Source: Psychromonas sp. MB-3u-54 (GTDB lineage Bacteria; Pseudomonadota; Gammaproteobacteria; Enterobacterales; Psychromonadaceae). Taken from it: 64,000 nucleotides of DNA. The stretch covers positions 1 through 64,000 of the forward strand of contig NZ_PJBP01000172.1 in NCBI RefSeq assembly GCF_002836415.1. The letters run 5' to 3'. The position numbers and the translations under genes were made by a program. Each line of letters opens with the position of its first letter. The stretch's first letter is position 1. The notes below the pieces were generated by a model, which ran no database searches, was not told the DNA's origin, and saw nothing but the letters and a program-made list of their open reading frames with translations. This document shows, piece after piece, positions 35,354-44,387 of the stretch.

Positions 35354-36154
35354 CTATACACGGCCAAGAGCAAAGCCCTTCGCCACGTGATTTCTAACAA
35401 ACCAAATAACCACTACGCCAGGTAGAATAGTCAGTACCCCCGCCGCCGCTAATACTCCCCAGTCAATACCCGATGCGCTGACCGTACGGGTCATTACCGC
35501 TGCAATAGGTTTGGCGTCAACTGATGTCAATGTTCTTGCTAACAATAATTCCACCCAACTAAACATAAAGATGAAGAATGCTGTCACACCGATTCCGGAG
35601 CGGATTAAGGGAAGAAATATCTTCGCAAAAAACTTAGGAAAAGTGTAACCGTCAATATAGGCAGTTTCATCAATTTCACGCGGCACACCGGACATGAAAC
35701 CTTCCAAAATCCAGACTGCTAAGGGCACGTTAAATAAGCAGTGCGCCAGAGCAACACCGATGTGAGTATCAAACAATCCCACCGATGAATAGAGCTGGAA
35801 AAATGGCAGCAAAAATACCGCGGGAGGTGACATTCTGTTGGTCAATAACCAGAAAAACAGATGCTTGTCGCCCATAAAGTTATAACGTGAAAAGGCATAG
35901 GCCGCAGGTAATGCCACCGTTAACGTAATAATCATATTCAGTGCTACATAATAGATAGAGTTAAGATAACCCGTATACCATGTAGGATCGGTAAAGATCG
36001 TCATGTAGTTGTCAAAGGTGAAAGTATCAGGCCAAAAACTCAAGCCACCCAATATCTCTGAGTTACTCTTAAACGACATCATTAACAGCCAGTAGATAGG
36101 CAATAGCAAGAATATAATATATACGCTAAGCCCCAGTGTTTTCTTCTTATTCAT
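35354..36154 (-). CDS. Glycerol ABC transporter permease GlpQ-type
   Basis: 266 residues, six membrane segments, of the MalG-like permease family. The coupling-helix motif ETAYIDGYTFPKFFAKIFLPLIRSGIG (EAA loop) is near residue 180. It pairs with the other permease encoded upstream. In rhizobia this gene is called glpQ, which conflicts with the unrelated phosphodiesterase gene glpQ at 43121 here, so I leave the symbol empty. Confidence 0.9.
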   Translation of the reverse strand: MNKKKTLGLSVYIIFLLLPIYWLLMMSFKSNSEILGGLSFWPDTFTFDNYMTIFTDPTWYTGYLNSIYYVALNMIITLTVALPAAYAFSRYNFMGDKHLFFWLLTNRMSPPAVFLLPFFQLYSSVGLFDTHIGVALAHCLFNVPLAVWILEGFMSGVPREIDETAYIDGYTFPKFFAKIFLPLIRSGIGVTAFFIFMFSWVELLLARTLTSVDAKPIAAVMTRTVSASGIDWGVLAAAGVLTILPGVVVIWFVRNHVAKGFALGRV

Positions 36155-36174
36155 AAGTACATCCTTTGCGTTAA

Positions 36175-37035
36175 TTATTTACTATCGCCATGGGTCATTG
36201 CGGTATAGAACAGCCAGCTGACTAATAGAATGATCAAGAAATAGATGATCGAGAATGCCCCGGCAGGTCCAATATCAAATTGCCCAACCGCCATCTTAGT
36301 TAATGCCTGACTTAAGAAAGTAGTTGAATTACCCGGTCCGCCGCCTGTTAATACGAAGGGTTCGGTATAAATCATAAAACTGTCCATAAAACGCAGCAGT
36401 ACGCCAATCAGCAAAACACTTTTCAGTTTAGGTAATTGAATGTATCTAAATACCGCCCAGTTTGAGGCACGGTCAATGCTTGCAGCCTGATAATAGGCAT
36501 CGGGAATAGCACGCAAACCTGAATAACACAATAAGGCTATCAGTGATGTCCAGTGCCAGACATCCATCAGAAGTACCGTAAACCAGGCATCCATTGGATT
36601 TGCGGCATAGTTATAATCCATGCCTAACGCATTAAGCCCCCAGCCAAACAATCCGATATCGGCACGCCCGAAGATTTGCCAAATTGTACCCACTACATTA
36701 AGCGGCACTAAGAGCGGCAGTGCTAATACCAGCAAGGTCACTACCGACCATTTACCGGCTTTGGGCATCATCAATGCGACCGCTATCCCTAATGGAACTT
36801 CAATCAGCAAAACGCTTCCCGAGAACACAAACTGGCGGACTAATGAATCCTGAAGACGTGAATTATTCAGGATCTCGCGGTACCATTCGACACCCACAAA
36901 ATAACGGGTCGCCCCAAAAATATCTTGAATGGAATAGTTTACAACTGTCATTAAAGGCACAATGGCACTGAACGCCACCAATATAAATACCGGTAGAACT
37001 AAGAACCATGCTTTGTTGGATTTAGTTTTCTTCAT
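36175..37035 (-). CDS. Glycerol ABC transporter permease GlpP-type
   Basis: 286 residues from ATG 37035 (MKKTKSNKAWFLVLPVFILVAF) with AAGGATG upstream; a longer frame begins inside the preceding ATPase gene. It is a MalF-like permease with six to seven helices and EAA-type loop YQAASIDRASNWAVFRYIQLPKLK. It overlaps the end of the upstream ATPase gene by 14 bases, so translation is coupled. Confidence 0.9.
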   Translation of the reverse strand: MKKTKSNKAWFLVLPVFILVAFSAIVPLMTVVNYSIQDIFGATRYFVGVEWYREILNNSRLQDSLVRQFVFSGSVLLIEVPLGIAVALMMPKAGKWSVVTLLVLALPLLVPLNVVGTIWQIFGRADIGLFGWGLNALGMDYNYAANPMDAWFTVLLMDVWHWTSLIALLCYSGLRAIPDAYYQAASIDRASNWAVFRYIQLPKLKSVLLIGVLLRFMDSFMIYTEPFVLTGGGPGNSTTFLSQALTKMAVGQFDIGPAGAFSIIYFLIILLVSWLFYTAMTHGDSK

Positions 37036-38131
37036 TATGATCATCCTTGGCGACAAGAAATTCGTCGATATAAAGCATTAACCACTGCTCAGGGAAACTG
37101 ATAAAGGCGTGTTCTTTAGGGACTTTCTGATCCTCCTGCAGACGCGCTTTAATCAAATGCTCACCTAATCTCAGGCTGACAATTTTGTAGGTACCCAAGT
37201 CTTCAACAAACTCGACTTCAGCCCGGTAAGCACTATCATCGGGGTCATCCCACACATGCACAAATTCAGGTCGAATACCCACCTTGAGGTTATTTGAATC
37301 GATCATTTGCAGAGCCTGTTTCTCCAGCTCATTGAGTGGAAATATTTTTTCACCTAAACAGACACCCTGCTCACAGCGCTTTACTTCCAAAAAGTTCATT
37401 CCCGGGCTGCCAATAAAATAACCAACAAAAGTATGGTTAGGCTGCTCGAACAGTTCGCGCGGTGTACCAAACTGTACTACCTGGCCTTGGTACATCAGGG
37501 CGATTTTGTCTGCAAAAGTAGAGGCTTCAAGCTGATCATGGGTGACATAGACCATAGTGGTCTTAAACTTCTGGTGAATCTGTTTCAACTTACGGCGCAG
37601 TTTCCATTTTAACTGCGGGTCGATAACCGTCAGCGGCTCATCAAACAAAATGGCCGATACATCATCACGTACCAAACCGCGCCCCATGGACACTTTCTGT
37701 TTTTCATCGGCGGTAAGATTGGCGGCTTTTTTCTTGAGTACCTCGGTCAGCTCAAGTATTTCTGCAATCTCGCTTACTTTGGATTGAATTTTGGCGTCGC
37801 CCGCGCCCATATTACGCAGCGGGAAGGCCAAGTTATCGAACACCGACATAGTGTCGTAGACCACCGGAAACTGGAAAACCTGAGCAATGTTGCGGTCTTG
37901 CGGTAGAATGTCATTAACTTTCACACCATTAAATAACACTTCACCATCGGAAGGTTTCAATAAACCGGAAATGATATTAAGCAGGGTAGATTTACCACAC
38001 CCGGACGGCCCTAATAGCGCAAAAGCTCCTCCGTCATGCCACACATGATCCATCTCTCGGATTGCGTATTCTGGTTTTTCTGCATGTCTATTGTAACTAT
38101 GCGCTAACGATTTTAAGTGAATTTCAGCCAT
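37022..38131 (-). CDS. Glycerol ABC transporter ATPase GlpT-type
   Basis: 369 residues from ATG 38131 (MAEIHLKSLAHSYNRH) with GAGGAT upstream. Walker A is GPSGCGKST and Walker B is AILFDEPLTVIDP, followed by the H-loop YVTHDQLEA. The usual LSGGQ signature is replaced by LTADEKQKVSMGR, a known peculiarity of this pair that suggests only one canonical ATP site. A TOBE-like C-terminal domain follows (VGIRPEFV). The rhizobial name glpT would clash with the antiporter gene at 44388. Confidence 0.9.
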   Translation of the reverse strand: MAEIHLKSLAHSYNRHAEKPEYAIREMDHVWHDGGAFALLGPSGCGKSTLLNIISGLLKPSDGEVLFNGVKVNDILPQDRNIAQVFQFPVVYDTMSVFDNLAFPLRNMGAGDAKIQSKVSEIAEILELTEVLKKKAANLTADEKQKVSMGRGLVRDDVSAILFDEPLTVIDPQLKWKLRRKLKQIHQKFKTTMVYVTHDQLEASTFADKIALMYQGQVVQFGTPRELFEQPNHTFVGYFIGSPGMNFLEVKRCEQGVCLGEKIFPLNELEKQALQMIDSNNLKVGIRPEFVHVWDDPDDSAYRAEVEFVEDLGTYKIVSLRLGEHLIKARLQEDQKVPKEHAFISFPEQWLMLYIDEFLVAKDDHNEEN

Positions 38132-39224
38132 GATAATTATCCTCAACTCTGCGGCTACATGCCTGGATTAAGTTGCCATCCTCATGAAATACATTGAGTT
38201 TATGGGTGGGTACATAAATTTTAATTTTTTCATCTACGGTATAGTTATGCACACCGGATAAATGCAGGACCATTTCAAAATGCGGATTACGCACGTGTAA
38301 AAAGGTCTCGGAACCACTTATCTCAGCGACTTCCACCTGAACTGAAATTTCCAGATCATCGTCATTTTTAGGTAATAAACTCAAATGGCTGGGGCGGATT
38401 CCAAATTGATAATCGCCTTCCTGCAGAGACTGAAGCTCACTGGTTCGCGGAAAATGAACGGTGTTATCAAAGGTGACTTCGGTTTTAGTGATACGCCCGG
38501 GAATCATGTTAATCGGCGGCTCATTAAACAGCGTCGCGGCGATCACGTTACAAGGCTTATGGTAAGTTTCGGCCGTTGGGCCGCTCTGAACAATCTGCCC
38601 TTCATGCAATATAGTGGTCGTGCCGCCGAGTGCCAGTGCTTCATTAGCCTCGGTGGTTGCATACACAGCAATGGTATTGCGCCTCGCAAATAATTCGCGC
38701 ATCTCTTCACGCAACTCTTCACGCAGTTTATAATCCAAGTTCACCAGAGGTTCGTCAAAGAGAATAATATCGGCATCTTTTACCAATGCACGGGCCATCG
38801 CGGTGCGTTGCTGCTGCCCTCCCGACAATTCTAGAGGCATGCGCGAAAGAAAGGGGGTAATTTGCAACATATCGGAAATTTCTATCACTTTCTGTTTAAT
38901 GACGGCTTCAGACTCCTTAGCTAAACGCAGCGGAGAAGCAATATTGTCAAATACGGTCATGCTTGGGTAGTTAATAAACTGTTGATAAACCATTGATACG
39001 TTGCGTTTTCGCACTGGCACACCGCTTACATCGAGCCCATTCACCAGCACTCGACCTGAAGTCGGTTTATCCAATCCGGCCATTAAACGCATCAAGCTCG
39101 TTTTTCCCGATAAGGTGCGGCCAAGCAGTACATTAAAAGAGCCTGATTCAAAAGTCAGGTTGGCATTATTGATATAGTACTGGCCATCTACTATTTGGGT
39201 TACATTTTCCAATGTCAGGGACAT
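38124..39224 (-). CDS. glpS: Glycerol ABC transporter ATPase GlpS-type
   Basis: 366 residues, first gene of the operon. Walker A is atypical (GRTLSGKTS in place of GPSGCGKST), whereas the signature LSGGQQQRTAMARAL and Walker B DIILFDEPLVNLD are intact. It therefore complements its partner, whose signature is degenerate but Walker A is standard: a likely asymmetric heterodimer. The C-terminal domain has FGIRPSHLSLL. It overlaps the next gene by eight bases. Upstream lies a candidate sigma-54 promoter (39303-39318). Confidence 0.9.
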   Translation of the reverse strand: MSLTLENVTQIVDGQYYINNANLTFESGSFNVLLGRTLSGKTSLMRLMAGLDKPTSGRVLVNGLDVSGVPVRKRNVSMVYQQFINYPSMTVFDNIASPLRLAKESEAVIKQKVIEISDMLQITPFLSRMPLELSGGQQQRTAMARALVKDADIILFDEPLVNLDYKLREELREEMRELFARRNTIAVYATTEANEALALGGTTTILHEGQIVQSGPTAETYHKPCNVIAATLFNEPPINMIPGRITKTEVTFDNTVHFPRTSELQSLQEGDYQFGIRPSHLSLLPKNDDDLEISVQVEVAEISGSETFLHVRNPHFEMVLHLSGVHNYTVDEKIKIYVPTHKLNVFHEDGNLIQACSRRVEDNYHG

Positions 39225-39302
39225 AGGCGATAATCTCCATTTTGATTAACAGTGAGACAAAAAATCATTTTCTGTGCAATTTGTCCAATTCTCATACTAC
39301 AA

Positions 39303-39318
39303 AGCTAAATTCATGCCA
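39303..39318 (-). promoter_or_regulatory. Candidate sigma-54 promoter of the glycerol ABC operon
   Basis: The minus strand reads TTGGCATGAATTTAGCTT. TGGCA (-24) and GC (-12) are separated as in the consensus TGGCACN5TTGC, with two mismatches. The predicted start would be near 39292, about 68 bases before glpS. A sigma-54 activator gene lies on the other side of the same intergenic region. Confidence 0.6.
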
Positions 39319-39423
39319 ACTTTTACAAAAAAACGTAACCGACTGATACTTAAAGTGAATAAAATTTTTTTCTTTTTTTTTGAAAATAAACAAACAGATT
39401 AATGAGCACTCTTGTTAACATAA

Positions 39424-39474
39424 TGTGAACAGGATGTGAGTAAGTGTGAACAGATCACAGTAAAATGTGAACAG
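39424..39474. promoter_or_regulatory. Three direct repeats of TGTGAACAG at exact 21-bp spacing
   Basis: Copies at 39424-39432, 39445-39453 and 39466-39474, each preceded by A/T-rich bases. They lie on one helical face, 105-155 bases upstream of the candidate sigma-54 promoter, where an enhancer-binding activator would sit. Confidence 0.7.
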
Positions 39475-39706
39475 CTTGTAAATAAATATATTCATCTTCT
39501 ACTCATTCACAGGCTAAAATTGAATAGGACGCTTATAGCAAAAAAATGATGATCTGAATTAATAAGGTCGGAATACTCATTTAAATCAATAGTTGAAGTG
39601 TTTTAAACTAATTGTTTCTGTTGGCATTAATCAATCGTAAGCATTAATTTTCGGGGGAAAGGCCCACTAAGAGGGGATTATTGTTAATATTTTTCCGTAA
39701 CACGGT

Positions 39707-39748
39707 TACTTTCTCTTTGAAATATCCTTCTATTTCAAAGAGAAAGTA
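39707..39748. repeat. Perfect 18-bp inverted repeat with 6-base loop
   Basis: TACTTTCTCTTTGAAATA, loop TCCTTC, then the exact complement. There is no T run on either side, so it is not a standard terminator. It lies between the 21-bp repeats and the activator gene. Confidence 0.85.
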
Positions 39749-39987
39749 TATTCATGAGCGTGATCCAACTCACTATTCAACTAAAAAAAACATAAAATAT
39801 TTATAATGAGGCGATCTTAATCACAAATATTATAATTAAATACCCGCCAGATGTATTTGTACTCATTGCGTGATCAATGTAAATGTATTAATGCGCGTTT
39901 GTAATCATAATAGGCTCTTTTTCGAACATGAAGACGCAAAGCTTACAATGTTTTAATCGCGACAATGAAGAATAGGGGAGCAATAAA

Positions 39988-41877
39988 ATGCCCACAAAAC
40001 CAGTACATCATAGGACACATGAAGCGATGATAGTACAGTCCTGGCAACGCTGCCGAGAGTCCGGACTGACCCACAATTCAAAGCCAAATATTGAACGCCT
40101 AAGTGGTGGCTCGCTGTCTTCATTACTTGATGAGCATCATCGCCTTCTGACAACAACGCACAATGAAGTACTACCCTATTATGAAAACTTACTGCTCAAC
40201 AGTAAGAGTCAGGTAATGCTGGCTGACCATCAGGGTTATGTGCTTGAAAATTGGGGTGATCAGCGCTTTAAGCGGGATAATCAAGAGATATTTACTCCCG
40301 GCAGCGGTTGGCAGGAATCCACATTAGGCACAAATGCAATAGGCACTGCGCTGAAAACCGGCAACATAGTGCAGATTGAGCGGGATGAGCATTTTTTAAT
40401 TTCCAACCGTTTTATGACCGGTTCAGCGGCTCCTATTTTTGGTATAAACCGCGAGATGCTTGGGGTCATCGATATATCAACAGATACTTACCTGCCTGAA
40501 TCACATACTCTGGGGCTGGTCAAAATAATGTCGCAAGCAGTAGAGAATCAACTGATTACCTCCCACTTTAAGAGTGAATATTTTATACTGCGCTTTAATA
40601 CCAGCATCGAAAATATTGATAGTCAGTGGTCAGGATTAATCGTATTTGATGAAAATGGTTTAGTTATTTCAGCGAATCACCGAGCAGAAATCATGCTTGG
40701 CTGTGATTTAAAACTAGTGAATATATCGCATCTGTTTATGATTAATGTCAGTCAGTTAGTCAATCAACCCGAAGGTTTTCAGGTTCCATTAGTGACCACT
40801 CAACAATTCAGAGTACATGGGATAGTACATAAGCCCGTACAAGTAAAACCCCGAGCATTGGATTTTAGAACCGAGATTAAGCCTGAAAAGTCAGCCAGGC
40901 ATGTATCGGATCAACACAAGTTTCTATTGGATGAGCTTAACCTTGGTGATCCCGTTATCGAGAAAGCAGTCGCCCAAAGCAAGCGCATTATTGACAAAGA
41001 TATTCCTATTTTAATCTCCGGGGAAACGGGAGTGGGTAAAGAAGTATTTGTTAAAGCGATGCATTATTCAAGCCTGCGCAGCAAACAGAATTTGATTACG
41101 GTAAACTGTGCCGCTATTCCACAGGAGTTAGTTGAATCAGAACTTTTTGGTTATGAGAAAGGCGCATTTACCGGCTCAAGCAGTAAAGGTTATATCGGCC
41201 TAATCCGCAAAGCCGATAAAGGGACATTATTTTTAGATGAGATTGGAGATATGCCACTCAATGTTCAAGCGCGTTTATTACGGGTATTGCAGGAGCGCAG
41301 GGTTAATCCTCTGGGCAGCACCGAGTCCTATCCGGTCGATTTCAAACTTGTTTCTGCCACCAACTGCAATCTTAAAGAGTCGGTCGCAGCAGGCACCTTC
41401 CGTCAGGATTTATATTACCGGGTAAGCGGTTTAAATATAGAATTACCCGCACTCCGCCACCGGCATGACCGTCATAAACTGATTCAGTTTCTCCTTAACT
41501 ATTACGCAGAAAACAAACAGTCTGCCGGGATCACAGAGCGCGCCATGGAGAGCTTTTACCGTCATCCCTGGCCGGGTAATATTCGTCAATTGGTCAGTGT
41601 GATTCAAATTGCGCAGGCAATGTCAGATAATGAAGCGATTGACTTTGAGCACCTCCCCGATGATTTTTTTATTGATATGGAAGCAGATGAAAGTCATGAT
41701 CAGCCTTTAATTACCAGACCGGAAAATAAATCACCGGCAGACGATACAGATTCGAACAAAAACGACATAGTGGCGTTATATCAGTCGCTTAATTGTAATA
41801 TTTCAAAAACCGCAGCAAAGTTATCCGTGAGCAGAAATACCGTTTATAAACGCCTGCGTGAGAGTGGTTTTAAATAA
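39988..41877 (+). CDS. Sigma-54-dependent activator, AcoR/DhaR type
   Basis: 629 residues. The N-terminal half has the AcoR-type start (IVQSWQRCRESGL) and a GAF-like sensor region (STLGTNAIGTALKTGNIVQIERDEHF, then AAPIFGINREMLGVIDIS). The AAA+ domain at about residues 310-540 has Walker A GETGVGKE, the sigma-54 contact loop GAFTGSS (usually GAFTGA) and Walker B GTLFLDEIGDM. A Fis-type helix-turn-helix ends the protein (ISKTAAKLSVSRNTVYKRLRESG). It is divergent from the glycerol ABC operon, so it probably senses glycerol or a derivative and activates that operon. The position is inferred evidence for the target. Confidence 0.92.
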   Translation: MPTKPVHHRTHEAMIVQSWQRCRESGLTHNSKPNIERLSGGSLSSLLDEHHRLLTTTHNEVLPYYENLLLNSKSQVMLADHQGYVLENWGDQRFKRDNQEIFTPGSGWQESTLGTNAIGTALKTGNIVQIERDEHFLISNRFMTGSAAPIFGINREMLGVIDISTDTYLPESHTLGLVKIMSQAVENQLITSHFKSEYFILRFNTSIENIDSQWSGLIVFDENGLVISANHRAEIMLGCDLKLVNISHLFMINVSQLVNQPEGFQVPLVTTQQFRVHGIVHKPVQVKPRALDFRTEIKPEKSARHVSDQHKFLLDELNLGDPVIEKAVAQSKRIIDKDIPILISGETGVGKEVFVKAMHYSSLRSKQNLITVNCAAIPQELVESELFGYEKGAFTGSSSKGYIGLIRKADKGTLFLDEIGDMPLNVQARLLRVLQERRVNPLGSTESYPVDFKLVSATNCNLKESVAAGTFRQDLYYRVSGLNIELPALRHRHDRHKLIQFLLNYYAENKQSAGITERAMESFYRHPWPGNIRQLVSVIQIAQAMSDNEAIDFEHLPDDFFIDMEADESHDQPLITRPENKSPADDTDSNKNDIVALYQSLNCNISKTAAKLSVSRNTVYKRLRESGFK

Positions 41878-42292
41878 AATCATAATGACCTTAGGCTCCC
41901 AGCAAGTTGCTTTCCCCTTATTTAGGCCCTACCACTATTCTTTTAATCAATCGGCGAAAGTACAACTTCCACACTGGGATTATAAATTTTCAGGACAGTG
42001 ATTAAGGCCAATTGCAGTGTTTTTCCTACAATGACTTCTCATTGCTGCGGATTACCGGGATAGTTTGAGGTAAAGCTGAAGGTTTAGTCATTCGAAATCT
42101 AATCGAATCGCTCATCATATCGAGTGTTCGCGTATAAACGTGGGCTTTAATATCCAATTACTTTCAATTCGAAACTAATAACCATCATATCGCTCAGCAA
42201 CCTTGTTATTTCATTGCTATTCATTACCGTCACGGTAAACTTATTTCATTGGAGTTAGAGGATTAAATACAGAGAACAAGGAGCAGTATTTC
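41878..42292. other. Spacer before glpR, partly duplicated at 32.2 kb
   Basis: The segment around 42100-42200 (AATCGCTCATCATATCGAG and GGGCTTTAATATCC) resembles 32212-32290 in front of the glpR fragment. No terminator is obvious after the activator gene and no other gene is seen. Confidence 0.45.
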
Positions 42293-43066
42293 GTGAAGCA
42301 AACTACCAGACATCAGAAAATCATCGATCTTGTACAGAAAAATGGCTATGTAAGCACCGACGACTTTGTTGAGCACTTTAAAGTAAGTCCTCAGACTATT
42401 CGCCGAGATTTAAATGAACTGGCCGATGCAAATAAAATACGTCGCCATCATGGTGGCGCAACGACCCCACTCAGCTCGATCAATACGGCTTATAATACCC
42501 GCAAAGCCATGCAGCTAAACGAAAAAGACAGCATTGCAGAAGCCTTGGTAAAATACATACCTAACGGTGCAACACTGTTTATTGATATCGGTACGACACC
42601 GGAGTCCATTGCGCGAGAATTAGCAAAAACGCACAAAGATTTACAGATTGTGACCAATAATATCAATGTCGCGTTTATATTGATGGGTAATGAGGATTTT
42701 AAAGTTATCCTGGCCGGGGGGGAAGTGCGTAATAAAGACGGTGGTATCGTCGGTGAGGCGACTTTAGATTTTATTAAACAGTTCCGTTTGGATTTTGGTA
42801 TTTTGGGTATCAGCGGGATTGATTATGATGGTTCGTTATTAGATTTTGATTATCATGAAGTACGGGTTAAAAAAGCCATTATAGAAAACAGCCGCAGTGT
42901 CTATCTGGCGGTTGACCATACAAAATTTGGCCGTAATGCGATGGTTAACCTTGGTAATATAGCAGAAATAGATATGCTAATTACCGACCGGCCGCCGCCG
43001 AAAGAAATTACTGCATTATTAAAAGCGCACAAAATTCCCTTTGAAGTGGTTCCAGATGAGCGTTAA
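42293..43066 (+). CDS. glpR: Glycerol-3-phosphate regulon repressor
   Basis: 257 residues of the DeoR family with a GTG start at 42293, eight bases after AAGGAG. The N-terminal winged helix reads TRHQKIIDLVQKNGYVSTDDFVEHFKVSPQTIRRDLNELADANKIRRHHGGA. The C-terminal phosphosugar-sensing domain has FIDIGTTPESIA, VTNNIN and LDFGILGISGIDYDGSLLDFDYHEV. GlpR represses glp genes and is released by glycerol-3-phosphate. It lies among glp genes and has a truncated duplicate near glpK. A bidirectional hairpin follows. Confidence 0.94.
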   Translation: MKQTTRHQKIIDLVQKNGYVSTDDFVEHFKVSPQTIRRDLNELADANKIRRHHGGATTPLSSINTAYNTRKAMQLNEKDSIAEALVKYIPNGATLFIDIGTTPESIARELAKTHKDLQIVTNNINVAFILMGNEDFKVILAGGEVRNKDGGIVGEATLDFIKQFRLDFGILGISGIDYDGSLLDFDYHEVRVKKAIIENSRSVYLAVDHTKFGRNAMVNLGNIAEIDMLITDRPPPKEITALLKAHKIPFEVVPDER

Positions 43067-43069
43067 AAA

Positions 43070-43102
43070 AATAAGCACTTATCATTTTGATAAGTGCTTA
43101 TT
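43070..43102. terminator. Bidirectional terminator between glpR and glpQ
   Basis: 15-bp perfect stem AATAAGCACTTATCA / TGATAAGTGCTTATT with a 3-base loop. A T run follows on the minus strand and an AT-rich tail on the plus strand. Confidence 0.85.
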
Positions 43103-43120
43103 ATTAATAAGCAACCTGAA

Positions 43121-44200
43121 TCACTTTTTTTGTGTCTTTAAAAAGTTAACCACACGATCCGGAAAATCACTAAAGACCCCGTCTACGCCGGCTTTATTAT
43201 AGAAAATATCTAAGAAACCTTCAAAATCCTGAGCATACTCCGGAATTTGTCCTTCATCTATCCTGAAGGTATAAGGGTGAACCTGCATGCCGGCCTGATG
43301 TGCATCCTTAACAAGAGAGGTGAATATTAACTTCCCTTTTTCTGATTCTGGCGCAACGACCATAGGATACCAGGGACCTACACCATCCGCATATTCTGCT
43401 ATTTTTTTCATCGCACCAGGCTTAAACATCCAGTCATAGTCATAAGCAACAGGTTTACCATCGACATACGTCATGGTTTCACCCCAACTTGTTTCGGCCA
43501 TTAACTGCACTAACTTGATGTCCATAGACAATTTTGGAAGCAGCTCATATTTAACACGTTTTAACTCTTCTGGATCAAAAGACTGAAAGTAGACTAAATC
43601 AGTTTTGCTGGTATAACCGTATTTTTTAAGCACCTTTAATACTGCCACACTAATGTCTTTACCTTCTTGTCGATGAAACCAGGGCGCTTTAATTTCAGGA
43701 TAGATACCGATATTCTTACCCGTGCTTATATTTAAGCCCTGAATCATTTCGATCTCGTCTTCTAAAGTATGTACCTTAAAATCAGATTTCCAGATTGGAA
43801 AACGCTGTGCATAAACCGCCGTTTGCTCTCCATCCTTAATATTAAATGCTTCAGTCATTTTAAGACCTTTGATTTCTGCCAAAGTGAAATCGATAGCGTA
43901 ATATCTGCCGTCTTTACGTTTACGATCAGGGTATATATCTGCGACATTAGTAACACGATCCAGATAATGATCATGCAGTACCACTAAGAAATCATCTCTG
44001 GTCATCACCACATCTTGTTCAATGTAGTCAGCGTCCATGGCATAAGCCATCGATTTAGCTTCCATACTATGCTCTGGAAGATAACCGCTGGCACCGCGAT
44101 GGGCGACAACTATTTTTTCAGCGTGAGCAAAACTTGCTGCTGATGAAATCATCAGTAAACTCAGGAGCATTTTTTTCTGATTTAATAACTGTTTTAACAT
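43121..44200 (-). CDS. glpQ: Periplasmic glycerophosphodiester phosphodiesterase
   Basis: 359 residues with a signal peptide (LLSLLMISSAASFAHA). It hydrolyses glycerophosphodiesters to glycerol-3-phosphate and an alcohol. The GDPD active site is visible: IVAHRGASGYLPEHSMEA (HRG), YIEQDVVMTRDDFLVVLHDHYLDRVTNV (E-x-D and HD). The calcium/substrate residues later in IGIYPEIKAP and VHPYTFRID are also present. It is directly downstream of glpT, so the product would be taken up by that antiporter. Confidence 0.95.
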   Translation of the reverse strand: MLKQLLNQKKMLLSLLMISSAASFAHAEKIVVAHRGASGYLPEHSMEAKSMAYAMDADYIEQDVVMTRDDFLVVLHDHYLDRVTNVADIYPDRKRKDGRYYAIDFTLAEIKGLKMTEAFNIKDGEQTAVYAQRFPIWKSDFKVHTLEDEIEMIQGLNISTGKNIGIYPEIKAPWFHRQEGKDISVAVLKVLKKYGYTSKTDLVYFQSFDPEELKRVKYELLPKLSMDIKLVQLMAETSWGETMTYVDGKPVAYDYDWMFKPGAMKKIAEYADGVGPWYPMVVAPESEKGKLIFTSLVKDAHQAGMQVHPYTFRIDEGQIPEYAQDFEGFLDIFYNKAGVDGVFSDFPDRVVNFLKTQKK

Positions 44201-44387
44201 AGTTTCATTATTCCTTATGATTAAATATATAAGTCTGCTCAGACACTGCAGCCTAACTTTTTATAAGCCATTCTAACTAGGCACTATAAAATTTTATTAA
44301 TTGAGGCGGGTAAAAAACATTGAATCCGGATCTGACTATTAATAGTAAGATCCGGATGCTGATTAAATAAGAAAAACCTTTCGCAGC

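Noticed and set aside
39445-39459. CRP-like site TGTGAACAGATCACA
   Set aside because: The half-sites are separated by five bases, not six, and the left half belongs to the regular 21-bp repeat array, so the array explains it better.
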